A DNA stretch of 64,000 nt from Ambrosia x helenae (GCA_030844895.1 CM061227.1:106920659-106984658); one strand, 5' to 3'; positions 21,788 through 34,436 are shown, counted from the stretch's first letter. Notes: generated from the letters alone by a model not told the origin. A program made the numbers and translations.

Positions 21788-23772
21788 TGCCCCCGCAAAA
21801 TGGAGGATCCGTTGGAGACTCCAATCTTGGACCGAAAATATAGGAAGGGTGCACGTGCAAGCGGTTTGGTGAGCACATCTGCGAGTTGATCCTTGGAGCT
21901 GACATGAAGAACTTTAAGTTGCCCGGAATTGACTTGTTCCCGCACAAAGTGATAGTCCAGAGCAATGTGTTTCATGCGGGAATGGTAAACAGGATTTGCG
22001 CATACATAAGTAGCTCCGGTGTTGTCACAGTAAAGAGATGGGGTGCTCTTAATTGGGAGCCCGAGCTCATCAAGTAAATTTTTAACCCATGAGAGTTCAG
22101 CCGCAGCATTAGCGAGTGCTTTGTACTCAGCTTCGGTAGATGATCTAGAGACAGTTTTTTGTCTAGTAGATTTCCAAGAGATGATATTGGACCCAAGATA
22201 TATGAGATATGCTGTAGTTAACCGTCCCCCATTATTAATACTGCCACAGTCTGAGTCCGAAAAGGCCTGCAAGTTTAGGTTAGTTTGCGTTTCAAGAACA
22301 ACCCATGATGGACCGTTCCTTTCAAATAGTGGAGTACCCGTTTGATAGCTTGTCAGTGTGATTGTTTAGGTGAGTGCATGAATTGAGATAATTTATTGAC
22401 GGCAAAGGAGATGTCGGGACGTGTGAAGGCAAGATACTGCAAAGTGCCTACAAGTTGGCGGTAGGGAGTGGGATCGACTGGGGGAGTGGAGTCAAAGGAA
22501 GAAAGAGAGTCAGAAGTGCTTAAAGGAGTGAGAACCTCTTTTGCACCATCCATTTTAAAGGTGGTAAGAATATCTTGAAAGTGGCGATGTTGGGAAAGAA
22601 ATAGACCATGAGGCGTAGGAATGACTTCGATTCCTAGAAAATGATGGAGAGGGCCTAAGTCTTTGATAGAGAATTGGTTGCTTAGGGCTTGAACAAAGGA
22701 ATCCATAAATGGATTGTGATTTTTGGTGAGGACAATGTCGTCAACGTACACAAGGAGGTAGCAAGTGATGTTGTTGAGATTGTATACAAAGAGAGAGGGG
22801 TCAGAAATGCATTTTTTAAAGCCAAAACGAGTGAGAAAGTTGGTTAGTTCGATGTACCAAGCACGTGGTACTTGCTTAAGCCCATAGAGGGATTTTTTGA
22901 GTTTGCAAATGTGACGTGGGAATTCCGTATTGGTGAACCCGGGAGGTTGTACCATAAAGACATCTTCGTAAAGAGTCCCATGAAATAACGTATTATTAAC
23001 ATCTAGTTGACGTAAAGACCATCCTTTTGAAAGAGCAATAGAGAGAACGGTGCGAATGGTAACGGGTTTAGTAACAGGACTAAATGTTTCATGATAGTCT
23101 TTTTCATATTGTTGGTGAAACCCTTTGGCAACTAGACGGGCTTTGTACTTGTCAATCGTGCCGTCGGGTTTGCGTTTGATTCGGAATACCCATTTGCAAC
23201 CAATGGGAGTTTGGGTGAGGACAAGTTCCCAAGTGTTGTTATGAAGGAGAGCATTATACTCAAGGTCCATGGCATGGCGCCAATCCGGATCTTTCAAGGC
23301 TTGAGTATAAGTGGATGGTTCAAGAGAAACGGGTAGATGGTGAATGGTGGTAGAGTTGACAAAGTTGGGGTTGTAATACTTTGAGTTGGGTTTTGGTTGT
23401 CGACGAGGTGGTTGAGGGTTATGTGGAGGTGAGTTTGTGGGATCATCGGATGTGTTGGATGAAGACATTAGTGAGGTGGGGTCGGTGGAGTGGGAATCGG
23501 TTGGGGTAGGGGTGGTGCTATCGGGTGGAGTTGGTGGGCCAATTGGTGTGGGTGTCTCGATGGGCTGGGGTATATGGCCTGTTGTATGGGAGGTTGGGCT
23601 GTTTGGGCCTGTATTGTGTGCAGGAGGTAGAGGAGGTGGGCCGTGGGTTTGTGGAGGGATAGGGGTTTGAGCTTTGGGTGATGTGGGCTGTGGAGTAGGG
23701 GTTGGATGATGCAAGATGTTTGGGTCTGGAGTGGGTTGGTTAGAAGAGGTGGTTGATTGGGCCGATTGGTAT
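21754..23772 (-). pseudogene. Copia pol, reverse transcriptase and RNase H part
   Basis: Reads on the minus strand. A proline-rich linker comes first, then the Copia reverse transcriptase with WVFRIKRKPDGTIDKYKARLVAKG, KKSLYGLKQVPRAW and the catalytic LLVYVDDIVL box near 22730-22760. After a break near 22353-22272 (different frames), RNase H follows with SDSDCG, SSTEAEYKALA and DNTGA, and ends with the usual ADVLTKPL block. The reading frame stops within the 3' LTR. The frame change and the upstream solo-LTR insertion make it non-functional, although the individual domains look well preserved, so the element is not very old. Confidence 0.9.
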
Positions 23773-26552
23773 TGTGACATCCGTCACCTTCGCCTTTCGT
23801 CAAATTGACAAAAGTAGCCTTCAAATATTTTTCAAATTTAACCCTTACGAATTTCGTCATTTTTAAATTTAATTTTAGAGCGAAAATTTTTTTTTTTATC
23901 TTTTATATTAATAATGGATCGGGTATAAGATTTAATCAAATACCTATCTCGAAACGTTTACGCAATGGATTTTATAAAAGTTTCAAATTTATAAAGTCTT
24001 AGAAATTCTTGGTTAAATAAATAAAACTTGGTTAAGTTTATGTAAAATAAAATCTAACTTTGTTAAGTTGTTAGATCTTAAAAGGAAGAAAAGTAACCAA
24101 GGTTTATATAAAACTAACTAAGTTATAACTATGAGGGGCCAAATGTGTCAAATGCTGAAAGATTTAAAGGAAAACAAATGGTGTGTTGCTGCTGCTCGCT
24201 TTTCCGGCCAGGAGTTCCGGCGGCCGGAATTTTGATTCCGGCGACATATTTTCTTGGCTTCCTTGGCGTTTTTAACATCTAATTATGTGGGTTTACGTTT
24301 CTCCTTTAATTATTGATGAATTCTCATCATTTAATTGAGTTTTAACGCGATTTTTAGTGAGATTTAATCGGATTTTAGGAGTGTAACCGCCGGACTTTAA
24401 AACGAATCAAAACGCGTGTATTTACTCGACCATTATATAAATCTATCCTACTAATTGATTTCTACACATGATATCGTCTTAAACGAGCAAAAATTTCACA
24501 TCAAACTTCGTTATACAGTGGTTAATCGACCACATCTTCTTCGGGTTTAAAGTTTAACAAACGATCGGTTCTCATTCTTGTAAGTCGTAATTTATCTTGC
24601 CGTTTTAATCTTTATGTATTTCTCTTTCAAAGCCCTAAGGTCTCATGGCTTAATCATACTTGAATCAGGCTATTAGAAATTTGTTCTAGGGTTAGGGTTC
24701 TTAGAGATTTGGGGAAGAAGATGATGAAGGTTAATTATATGTTAAAAACATTTTAAAACCATTTAAAAACACAAAAGAGATACATGGTCCACTGGGTAAG
24801 TCTGTTGGGTTGGAGCCTGAGGACCCGGGTTCAAGACCCTCTCACCCCGAATTTTTTTGTTATTTTTTTGTTTATGGAGGTTATTTTAAGTAATATTTAT
24901 ATATATAAATATAAATACTTCTTTTTCCTTATAATATTCATAATAAATTCATTATTTATCCAAAAATCATGAAAATTTAGGTGTAGCTTCTTGACACCTC
25001 ATAGAACATTCCCACATTTTTATTTTCTGAAAAATGTTTTATTTTTATATTTTTATTAAATTAAATTGTTTTAATCATAAATAATTGATAAAAATTCATT
25101 TTTAATGAATTTAATCTCAAACTTTTTGAGTAATTATTTTTAACCATTCTCAACTGAAATAAAAATTATTGGTCTAGAAAACCTTTATTTTTATAAATTT
25201 TCCCATTTTTAATCATTTAAACATGATTTAATCTCATTAAATCAGTTTTAAATATAAATAAGTTCATATAAATTATGGGAAAATTATTCTAATACGTTTA
25301 CATCAGAAATCATCCATTTTCTATAAAATAAATATTTTTGGATCACGTATAATATTATTAGTCTTATTTACGTTTAGTTAGATATAATAAAACATTTATT
25401 TATTTATATAATTTAACCATCTATTTTATAAATGTTTTTCTTATAAAATAGAAATACTCATATGGTTTAATGTCTTAATTATTTTTGATTCGTTGTGTAA
25501 CACAAAAATTACTTATTTATATATTTATGATTATCGTATTATTTCAATTTAGTTAAAGTAACTAACTAAATTATTTTGTTGTAATTATTCAAACATATTG
25601 TTATCTAAATATTTAATCGGTAATAATTATGTTACCTAAATCATATTTACAAACTTTAGTATATTATTTTAATATACAACTTTTACATTAATTCGACTAA
25701 ATCATAAAAACTCTAATTCCCCAAATCGACTTAGCAAACCCTAATGCCTTAGACCCTAGATACCTCAGACTTTGTAGACTTTACCTTACTAGTATTTATA
25801 TACGTTATAGGTTGAATTCCTCGGAATTCTCACTACTTAGCTCACAACCGCTTAAGTGGATTTTGATCGCTTTCGCAAACTGTGAGTATATCTTCCCCTT
25901 TTTACTGTTTACTATTTTTGGGGTGATTCATGTACTTATTATCAAGTTTCTATTACTTCTTACTAAAATAGCAATTCTCCTGTGTGTTTGCTTTATGTTA
26001 ATCTGTGTGTCTATGACTTGTCAAAATCATTAACCTTTGAGGGCCTGGCATTTCAATGAATAGTACTATGGTATATACCCCTTGTGACTCTGTTGAGAGA
26101 CCTTGGTCATTGTCTTGTGATTCATATTACTAAAAATGTTTGATTCTTGATTCTTGATTCTTGATACTTACTACATAGGGTTGATTTTGAACGGACATTA
26201 CTTAAATTACATAATTGCAAATGGTATACAACACAGGAATTGCGAAACGTTTTGTACTATATATATCCATCGGATGTACTCACCAATACATTATATGTGT
26301 TGACAAAATTATTTTGTACATGTTTCAGGTGACGTTTGATCTTACTTGCTTTCACGCTTAGGATGGACCTAGTGCTTAAATAAAAGTTGAACATTTATTA
26401 GTTATGTTTGAGATTTCTATTAAGACTCTTTGTATTTCGTTTTGAATAATGAAAGTTTATTGCTATTAATATTTACATTTTAGTCCATGTGCTTTTGAAC
26501 AATCGTCACTACGTGACACCTCGATGTTTCCGCCATCGGTTGGGGTGTTACA
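23773..26552 (+). mobile_element. Solo LTR (2.78 kb) inside Copia pol
   Basis: Starts TGTGACATCC and ends GTGTTACA, with a perfect GGTAT duplication (23768-23772 and 26553-26557). No internal coding region. The 3' end matches the LARD LTRs (GACACCTCGATG...), while the 5' end matches the LTR that begins at 63857. It separates the integrase and reverse transcriptase regions of the host Copia element. Confidence 0.93.
24784..24845 (+). repeat. tRNA-like sequence inside the solo LTR
   Basis: A box-A-like TGGTCCACTGGGTAAG is followed about 38 bases later by a box-B-like GGGTTCAAGACC. This looks like a decayed tRNA or the head of a SINE. No poly-A tail or duplication was found. Confidence 0.4.
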
Positions 26553-28187
26553 GGTATGTGGATAGGAAGGAGTCAAATGACATGTGTTTGGGTTGGGGGT
26601 TGGTGATTTGAGATGGAAAAATATGTGGGATAAATTCAACGTGGCGATAGTGGTATAGTTTGTGACTAGTAGGGTCATAGCATTTGAATGCCGATTTGAC
26701 GGATGAGTACCCAAGAAATATGCACGCCGTTGAACGGGAGTGGAGTTTGGAAGTAGCATAGGGTCGTAACCATGGGTAGCAAAGACAATCAAACGGTTTG
26801 AGTTTAGAATAACTAGGAGTAGTTTTGAACAACATATCGTAGGGAGATTTGTTGTTAAGGATGGGTGTAGGCAAACGATTGATTAGGTGGGTTGCGGTTT
26901 GAAAGGCATGGGACCAAAAATATTGTGGTAAGTGGGAGTAGTGGAGTAATGCGAGGCCGGTTTTCACGACGTGTCGGTGACATCGTTCGGCAATACCGTT
27001 TTGTTCCGGTGTGTGAGGTGGTGTTGTTTAATGGGAGATACCTTGAGAGGCAAGATAAGGTGAAAGACCCACATATTCACCCCATTATCAGTGAACAACG
27101 CAACAATGTTGGTTTTGAAAAAGTTTTCAACAAGAGATTTAAATTGTGGAAAAAGAATTTTAACATCGGATTTTTGTTTGATTGGGTATAACCAAATGTA
27201 ATTGGAAAAATAGTCAACAAAAATGACATAGTATGTAAAGCCATCGATTGACGTTTTTACGGGACCCCATACGTCGGAGTAGAGAAGTTGTAGATGTTGA
27301 TTGGCAACAAAAGAGTTTTTGCCAAAAGGTAGTTTGTGGCTTTTATTTAGGGAACATGAAGTACAATGAAAAGACTCATGGGTCACCTTATTAAAACGAA
27401 GTCCCAATTTAGAAATTAAAGACTTGAACACTTGAAACGATGGATGTCCAAGTATGTGATGCCACATGAGAAGAGAATTTGTTTGGGTGTTGTTGACTTG
27501 AGGAGACAATGAGATTGGTCCATAGTAGACATCATTGATGTTTACTCCCCGCATGAGGCGCGCCCCCGTGCGTAGATCCTTTACAAAAAAATGATAGGGA
27601 AAAAATTCAACGGAAACACGATTAGTACGACAAACTTTGGCAACGGAAATAAGATTATTTCGAAGATTAGGAGAAATTAAAATGTTATTTAAAAGAAGTG
27701 GGCGAGAATTTGTTGGAATAGTTGTTTGAGCAATATGAGTTATAGGGAGAGTTTTACCATCACCTAGCACGATCTTATCGGGTCCTCCGTATTCGGAAAG
27801 AACGGAAAATTGTTGGTTGTTGTTGTTCGCGGTGTTCTTGGACGCACCAGTGTCCCACATCCAAGATGAGGTTGTAGCCTTTGGTTGAGGGGTGGTGTAG
27901 TTAACCACCGGGGTGTTGGTATTTTGAGGTGAGACATTGTGTTCTCTTAGAAAGCGACTAAGTTTGCGGCAATCTTTAGTGTCATGTCCGGAAATGTTAC
28001 AATAGTAGCAATATGTATTATTGTTGCGAGTCGGGCGAGTATTGGTATTGGTAGTTCGAGGTGGCCCTTGGTTTCGGGTTGTGGCGGCGGTAATGTGGGT
28101 GAATTGTTTGGCCATGGTGAGTCGAAAAAAAGGTAGAATGCGGACAGAATGTGTCTGTCGAGTAGGTTGGGATCGAAGATGGCTCAA
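26553..28187 (-). pseudogene. Copia gag remnant, protease and integrase part
   Basis: From 28187 on the minus strand: a CCHC zinc knuckle (CYYCNISGHDTKDC), then the aspartic protease site DTGAS, then GAG-pre-integrase with HHILGHP and a following CTSC pair. The integrase core comes next, with SDVWGP and VDYFSNYIW. Near 26967 the frame shifts after FTDNG, and the second frame continues with the C-terminal integrase region (LINRLPTP, CIFLGYS) up to the solo-LTR insertion. The N-terminal Gag domain is absent. Confidence 0.88.
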
Positions 28188-28212
28188 GGGAGCTTTTAGG
28201 CTCTTGATACCA

Positions 28213-28462
28213 TATAAACAAAGTTGTTTTTGTATTGAAATTGTGTGTTGTGTACAATGATTTACATTACAATATATAGGGAATACAAGTTGAATGAAAA
28301 ACTACAAAGTAAATACAAAGGCATGAATCATGGGCATGAGTCATGGGCAAGTATTATGAGGTCAATAATCTTGACTTGACTTAGTTAATAATCTTGACTT
28401 GACTAAGTAAATGAGAGGAGAGTAATCTTCAATTATTGATTGCTTGATTTATGTTGTTAATA
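28213..28462 (-). repeat. 5' LTR of the Copia element
   Basis: 250 bp, including short insertions absent from the other LTR. The primer site lies just inside it, at about 28199-28213. Confidence 0.94.
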
Positions 28463-28467
28463 TACAA

Positions 28468-28943
28468 CACCACAAATGTATTAGCATTAACCAAGTTAAA
28501 ATGGCAAACAAAACATATTTGAGATTCAAGAAAACCGACAAGCACTTTTCTATGCGGCTGCAGCAATAGACTGTTTTGACCCTTTTACAATCCGAATTGA
28601 TTCAACATGTTCAAAGGTGGATTGTAATAGACTCTTATATCTTTTCAACCCAAGAAAGAATCACCTTAATCGGGTCAACGGTTGTTTTTATACAAATTTT
28701 AGAAAAAGAGAACAACTAATTTATTACAAACCAGCTTTGTTCATCTTTACTTATTTTAACTAAACTTCATTCATACCCGATTTTCTTCTGATTACAAACC
28801 AATTTAAGCATTCCTAATATTGTTAGGCACATAATATGCTAAGTCTTGACATTTTCTACCATATATGACGTTTTAGACCACACGAAACCTTTATGCATGC
28901 ACCATTTACAACATTATTCAAGGTATTCTTGTGATCTATAAGG
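28468..28943. other. Spacer between Copia and Harbinger elements
   Basis: No gene or element recognised. Confidence 0.5.
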
Positions 28944-29272
28944 TTATGGGGTGTGGAACCCTTCCCCCTTCCCTCCTCCTTGTTCACATCAGTGTCACGT
29001 CATTTCCTCCCTTCCTCTCTCCCTTCTAGGGAAAATGGTTCCCCCTTCCCTCTTCCCCCTTCCTTTTTTTTATTATTTTTCTTTTTTTACTTATTTATAC
29101 ATTTTATATTTCATTAAAACCTTTTTTCATTAAAATTAAAAAAGAAATGCGAATAATACATATAAAAATTTCGAATAATACATTAAATAAAAAAAATCTG
29201 ATTTAAAAAAAAATTACAAACCTAAATAAACTAAAAAAATACAAACCTAAAGAAACTAAAACAAGATACAAA

Positions 29273-29850
29273 CTACTCGTTAGCAATATTTTCGACACGG
29301 AAATTGTTCCAAATATGGTCGATTAAATCGATGCAAAGGTTGCCGTGCACAGTACTATCCTCTAATGCCCACATGTTCGATTGTTGTTGTCCCTCGTCAA
29401 CCGGCTTGATATTCTCTTCAACGTCATTCGGGTCATACTCACATATAGCGCGACCTTCATCTTTGATTATCATGTTATGTAGTATCCTACAAGTGTACAT
29501 AATATATCTCAAGTTTTCTGGATGCACGTGCGGGCCGCTCAATTACATGCCATTTCCCCTTTAAAACATCGAATAACCGTTCCACGTCTTTTCTTGCCGA
29601 TTCTTGGCACTTCGCAAACTTTTTCCTTTTCTCATCCGTGGGAATTTGTATCGTTTTCACAAGAGATGCATAACTTGGGTATATACCGTCCGCTAGATAA
29701 TACCCATGCTTATATTCTACCCCGTTGAGCACGAAAGAATCATCAGGATCGGTACCTCTAATGATGGGGTCGAAAACCATGGATCTAGCTAGAACATTTA
29801 AATCGTTGCATGAACCAGCAACTCCAAAGAATGCATGCCAAATCCATAGG
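29273..29850 (-). pseudogene. Harbinger 1 transposase, C-terminal part
   Basis: Resumes exactly where the CACTA element interrupts, with LWIWHAFFGVAG and the second catalytic Asp in SCNDLNVL. It goes on through NGVEYKHGYYLADGIYP to KDVERLFDVLKGKW, which holds the catalytic Glu. Near 29540 the frame shifts, and the other frame continues with MYTCRILHNMIIKDEG to a stop at 29273. This is the DDE superfamily-4 transposase of plant PIF/Harbinger elements. Split and frameshifted, it is inactive. Confidence 0.88.
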
Positions 29851-30499
29851 TCTCACTACTAGAAAATTGGGCTATTGTCACCAAAAGTTGCTACCTAGAA
29901 AAATGGTAGCAAATTTAGCAACCGATTTTACACCAAAATATGTATTATAAGATAAGGTAGCTAATCGGTTGCAAATTTTGACAATGTTTATTTTTGGTGG
30001 TAAATTCGTGAGAAAAATAATAAGAAAGACGTAAAAAATAATAATTTAAAAAAAAAAGAACAAACTTATTGAATTGTGACCACCTTAGCGGTAGCAAATT
30101 TAGGGACCCATTTTGAGAATAAATTGCTACTATATTAGCCACGATAAATCATGGCTACTGTCACCAAAATATGCTACCTAGAAAAATGGTAGCAAATTTA
30201 GCAACCGATTTTATACCAAAATATGTATTATAAGATAAGATAACTAATCGGTTGCAAATTTTGACACCATTTATTTTTGTTGGTAAATTCGTGAGAAAAA
30301 TAATAAGAAAGACTTAAAAAATAATAATTTATAAAAAAAACAAATGGAAGAAACAAAAACACATCTTGTGGATTTTTTTATTCATGTGACCAAAAACACA
30401 TCTTTTGGAAATCTTTAGCCACACTTTACGAAAAAAATGTGTCATTTAGAAGCCACACTTAATGAAAGAAAAAAATCTAATAACTATAAATATTTTATC

Positions 30500-31390
30500 G
30501 TCAATTAGATCTAATGATGGTCAGTTAGGCCCAAAGACGGTCAGTTAGATTCGATCAGTGTCACTTAGACCCAATGAAGGTCATTTAGACCCAATAATGG
30601 TCAATTAGATCCGATGTTGGTCAATTAGGCCCGTTGATGGTCAATTAGAACCAACGATCGTCAATTTGATCCAATGATGGTAAATTAGATCCAATGACGG
30701 TTCATTACACCAATGATGGTCAATTGGATCCAATGATGGTTAATTACACCACTGATGGTCAGTTGGATCCAGTAATGGTTAGTTAGGCCCAATGATGGTC
30801 AGTTAGATCCAATGATGGCCAGTTACACCCAATGACGACTAATTAGATCCAATGATGGTCGGTTAGGCCCAATGATGGTCAGGTAGATCCAATCATTGTC
30901 ACTTAGACCCAATGATGGTCATTTAGACCCGATGATGGTCAATTAGGCCCAATGATTGTCAATTAGAACCAATGATCGTCAATTAGATCCAATGGTGGTC
31001 AATTAGATTTAATAATGGTTAATTAGAACCAATGATCGTCAATTAGATCCAATGATAGTTAATTAGATCCAATGATGGTTAATTAAACCAATGACCGTCA
31101 ATTGGATCCAATGATGGTCAGTTAGGCCCAATGATGGTCAGTTAGATCCAATCATTGTCACTTAGACCCAATGATGGTGAATTATACCCGATGATGGTCA
31201 ATAAGCACAACGATGGTTAATTAGAACCAATGATCATTAATTAGATCCAATGATGGTCAATTAGATCCAATGATGGTTAATTAAACTAATAATGGTCAGT
31301 TAGATCCAATGATGGTCAGTAAGCTCAATGATGGTTAGTTACTTCCAACGATGGTCAGTTAGGCCCAATGATGATTAGGTAGACTGATGG
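30500..31390 (+). repeat. Minisatellite, about 20-21-bp unit
   Basis: Roughly 40 degenerate copies of GGTCAATTAGATCCAATGAT with variants (AGGCCC for AGATCC, CAGTT for CAATT). Spacing is near two helical turns. No coding role. Confidence 0.9.
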
Positions 31391-31593
31391 GTTAGTTAAA
31401 AGATGTGTATAAAAGCATCTATAAATGAGTTTTAAGGAGTGTTAAGTCGTCAAATGGTGTTGCTTTGATATTATTATGTTATTTCAGGATTTGATGACTA
31501 AAGGAGGCAAATATGACGTTTTGGAGTTGCTCGGGCAAGAAACGGAAGCTTACGTGAGCTGGAAAATCAAAAACTGAAGAAGGTGGGGGTTTT

Positions 31594-31629
31594 GGCGTAG
31601 GATACGCCAAAACTGGCGTATCCTACGCC
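31594..31629. repeat. Perfect 15-bp stem-loop in CACTA interior
   Basis: GGCGTAGGATACGCC and its exact inverse are separated by 6 bases. Each arm also contains its own GGCGTA/TACGCC pair. Related GGCGTA strings follow to about 31730. Confidence 0.75.
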
Positions 31630-32649
31630 AGTGGCGTAGGGAAGGACACATTTGCCTGCGTAGGGCAGCAGACAACAGCTCAGACAAATTCAGCCTAGCG
31701 TAGCCTACGCCAAAAGTGGGGTTGGATACGCTAAAGTCAAAAATTGGTCAAACATTTCCTTTTTTCAAGTCAATGATGGTGGAAAATATTTTAATGACGA
31801 ATTTATGAAGGAAGGGACGTTTTAGATGGACTTTTGACTCATTCTCTATATATCATTCATCATCATTAACAAAACAATCACACACACAATTCTCCCAAGA
31901 CTCTTGAAGCATTTTTGAAGATTGAAGACACAAACTTGAAGATGAACATCATGGCCATGCTTGGCTAATTTATTTGTATTACACTGGGATGTAGGCTCTT
32001 GATATTTAGGGTTTGAACACATTTGGGTATTGTTTCTAAACTTTTGTTGATGTCTTTGTGTACTTGAATTAATTGTGTTGATTGGTGATTAATCTTATGC
32101 TAGACTCATTTTCAGTTAATTGATCTTGTGCCAATTTCTACATTTTTGTTATCCATCTCTGTTTCGGTTTCAGCGCTTGCGGAGAAGGTACGTGGATCTT
32201 CATTGTCTTTTTCTTCTTTACATATGTCACTATTTGTATTACACCAATCAGCCCAATACATTTCTTCAACAGAATATGGTTTGGCCGAATATGGTTATGA
32301 TAATCCAAGATTTGTTTGACTGCAATAATTTTTGAGAACTTGCTTGTTGTTCATAATTTGCATCAAGTTCTATGAATGTTCTTGGATTGAAAAAATTTGA
32401 TCATTTTGGTGGAGGGATTGATTTGCGGATATTGTTTATGGGTCGGGTTAATTCGATTGTGTTTGTTGCAGAATTGATTACTTTCCAAATCCTAGGCCTA
32501 CATATATGGAAACTCCTTAATTCAAATTTGACTTCTAGCACTAGAATTGTAACTCACAATTGAATTATGTTATTGTGTAACTTACTTGACTCGTTATTAA
32601 TTTTTATTAATTCTGACTTCTTAATTCTATTCATTGCTTGTTTTGTAGA

Positions 32650-32835
32650 TTGAAAAAGTTGAATTTGGTTATTAAAGAGCTTGTTAAGGAAAAAGATGAA
32701 GATAAAGAAAGGTTCGAAGGAATAATTGCGAGCTTGGTGGCTGAAAAAGAAAAATATAATGCAAAAAAAAAAAAGGCTATGAACAATAGAATGGGAGAAT
32801 TTGAAGCTAGGTTAACAGCTATGGGTGGAAAATAG
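32650..32835 (+). CDS. Coiled-coil C-terminal exon in the CACTA element
   Basis: After an AG acceptor at about 32648-32649, an open frame of about 62 codons runs to a stop at 32835. It is charged and heptad-like (KKLNLVIKELVKEKDEDKER and onward), ending EARLTAMGGK. This resembles the coiled-coil tails of proteins often found in plant CACTA elements. Upstream exons were not resolved, although GT..AG-like sites occur from about 32170. It may be part of a captured gene or of a decayed TNPA-like protein. Function is unknown. Confidence 0.4.
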   Translation: MKKLNLVIKELVKEKDEDKERFEGIIASLVAEKEKYNAKKKKAMNNRMGEFEARLTAMGGK

Positions 32836-33059
32836 GCTATAAACACTTAGACATGAATATTTTGAAGTTTTTAATGGATAATTTCGGTTATTTGATGTTT
32901 TTTTGTATTTCTATTGGAGTCTTTATATGATTTTAAAGTTGGAAAAACTGTATCAAATTTGTTTTATATAATTTGAGATTTTGTATTATTTGACTGTTTT
33001 ATATAATATAATTTTCTTGAAATGTAATTGAATTAATAAAGAAGGAAAAAAAACCCTGT

Positions 33060-33560
33060 AGAAAAGCTAAATGGTAGCAAATTTTTAATGAAAGTGATGG
33101 TTAAATGGTAGCAAATTTTCAATGAAAATGGTGGCTAAATGGTTGCAAATTTTCAATGAAAGTGGTGGCTAAATGGTAGCAATTTTTCATTGAAAGTAGT
33201 GGTTAAATGGTAGCAAATTTTCAATGAAAATGGTGGCTAAATAGTAGTAAATTCTCAATGAAAGAGGTGACTAAATGGTTGCAGACTAAATGGTACCAAA
33301 ATGGTTACAAAAAAAAGTGTAAATTTTCAATAAAAATGGTGTCTAAATGGTGGCAATATCGGTGACTAAATGGTACCAAAACGGTAGCAAATGACCTTAC
33401 TAAAATATTGTAGGAGCGGTGGCAAATATTTTAACCGTTTTTGTGGTGACAAAAATATGGTAGCAAAATACAAAAGTGGTAGCTATTTGGTGACATTAGG
33501 GCAACAGAGACGTGTGTTTTTGCTACCGCATTCTCGGTTGCAAAATGATGGCTACAGAGC
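33060..33560 (+). repeat. CACTA sub-terminal repeat array
   Basis: Tandem, degenerate units of about 33 bp built on GGTAGCAAATTTTCAATGAA. Likely transposase-binding region of the right end; a shorter version lies at the left end (29890-30250). Confidence 0.82.
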
Positions 33561-33621
33561 AATTGCTACCGTTATGTAACCGAAAATGTTGTGACAAAAG
33601 CCTAATTTTCTAGTAGTGTCT

Positions 33622-34436
33622 TGTGAGCAAACAGATTCTAGAATAATTGACGGCTCTCCAATGTCACCCCGTGTAAACTGCCCTTTCCATGCAGTGGGGC
33701 AATTACGCCATGGCCAATGCGTGCAATCGATGCTTCCAAGCATGCCAGGAAAGCCGTGTTTCTCTACATGGTGTGCGTAGATCTTTTCGATGTCCTTCTT
33801 CGTTGGCCTGCGCAAGTAAACTTTCCTATATAACTTCATGACATTTTTGCAAAACTGATACAAGCACTCCCGACTCATTCTAGCAGACATCCTCAAGTAT
33901 TCATCCCATGAATCACTAGCAGTCCCGTACGCCAACTGACGAAGCGCAGGAGTGCATTTCTGTAGTGTTGTAAAACCTCGTTTTCCTCTAGCATTATAAC
34001 GTAGTGTGAAAAACTCATCATAATTAGCCAAGTCATTGGCAATTCGTTAGAACACTCGGCGACTCATTCGAAAGCGTCACTTAAATAGTTCGTCTGTGTA
34101 TACGCAGTCCTCAGCAAAGTAGTCAGCCACCAAACGATCATGTGCACCTTAAAATATATTAACATAAATCAATGTTAAAAATATAAGATATGAAATACAA
34201 TAACAAATTTAACAAAAAAATTTAGAAAATATAACAAAATAATAGTAACAAATTTAAAAAGTATAAGAAATAAATGTACCCTCACGATCTCTGTTTAATG
34301 CGGCGCTCCTTGTTCTTGGTTCCGAAGTTGTTTCGTCGTCACTGTCGTCTACAAACTCTAAAAGAATTTTTGCCGTTTCAACCATCGCACCCGCGAAAAA
34401 ATTGACAACATTTGCCTCTTCTGACGACGAACTCAT
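33622..34436 (-). pseudogene. Harbinger 1 transposase, N-terminal part
   Basis: A first exon starts at 34436 (MSSSSEEANVV) and seems to splice near 34280 to an exon beginning near 34147. That exon reads through LVADYFAEDCVYTDELF, then two in-frame stops near 34080 and 34050. It continues with FTLRYNARGKRGFTTLQKC, YLRRPTKKD and GFPGMLGSIDCTHW, the last giving the first catalytic Asp. It is interrupted at 33621 by the CACTA element and resumes at 29850. The two stops, the later frameshift and the insertion make it inactive. Confidence 0.88.

Larger units (their letters stand above)
21551..28462 (-). mobile_element. Ty1/Copia retrotransposon, split by a solo LTR
   Basis: LTRs 21551-21787 and 28213-28462, bounded by a perfect TACAA duplication (21546-21550 and 28463-28467). 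On the minus strand the 5' LTR is followed at once by TGGTATCAAGAGCC, a tRNA-Met type primer site. Pol order is protease, integrase, reverse transcriptase, RNase H, as in Copia. Most of Gag is missing: the zinc knuckle lies only about 200 bp from the LTR. A 2.78-kb solo LTR (23773-26552) interrupts pol. Frameshifts also occur, so this copy is dead. Confidence 0.96.
29854..33618. mobile_element. CACTA (En/Spm-like) non-autonomous element
   Basis: 3765 bp with perfect ends: CACTACTAGAAAATT at the left, its inverse at the right, and a 3-bp duplication TCT (29851-29853 and 33619-33621). Sub-terminal GGTAGCAAA repeats occur at both ends, as expected for TNPA-type binding. The interior holds a large minisatellite and an intron-containing stretch (about 31480-33050), but no TNP2-like transposase. 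It interrupts the Harbinger 1 transposase. Confidence 0.95.

Noticed and set aside
24784..24845. Functional tRNA gene
   Set aside because: Box-like motifs only. I could not fold a full cloverleaf with an acceptor stem, and the stretch lies in an LTR.
30500..31390. CRISPR-like array
   Set aside because: Units are degenerate and continuous with no unique spacers, and the host is a plant. It is a minisatellite.
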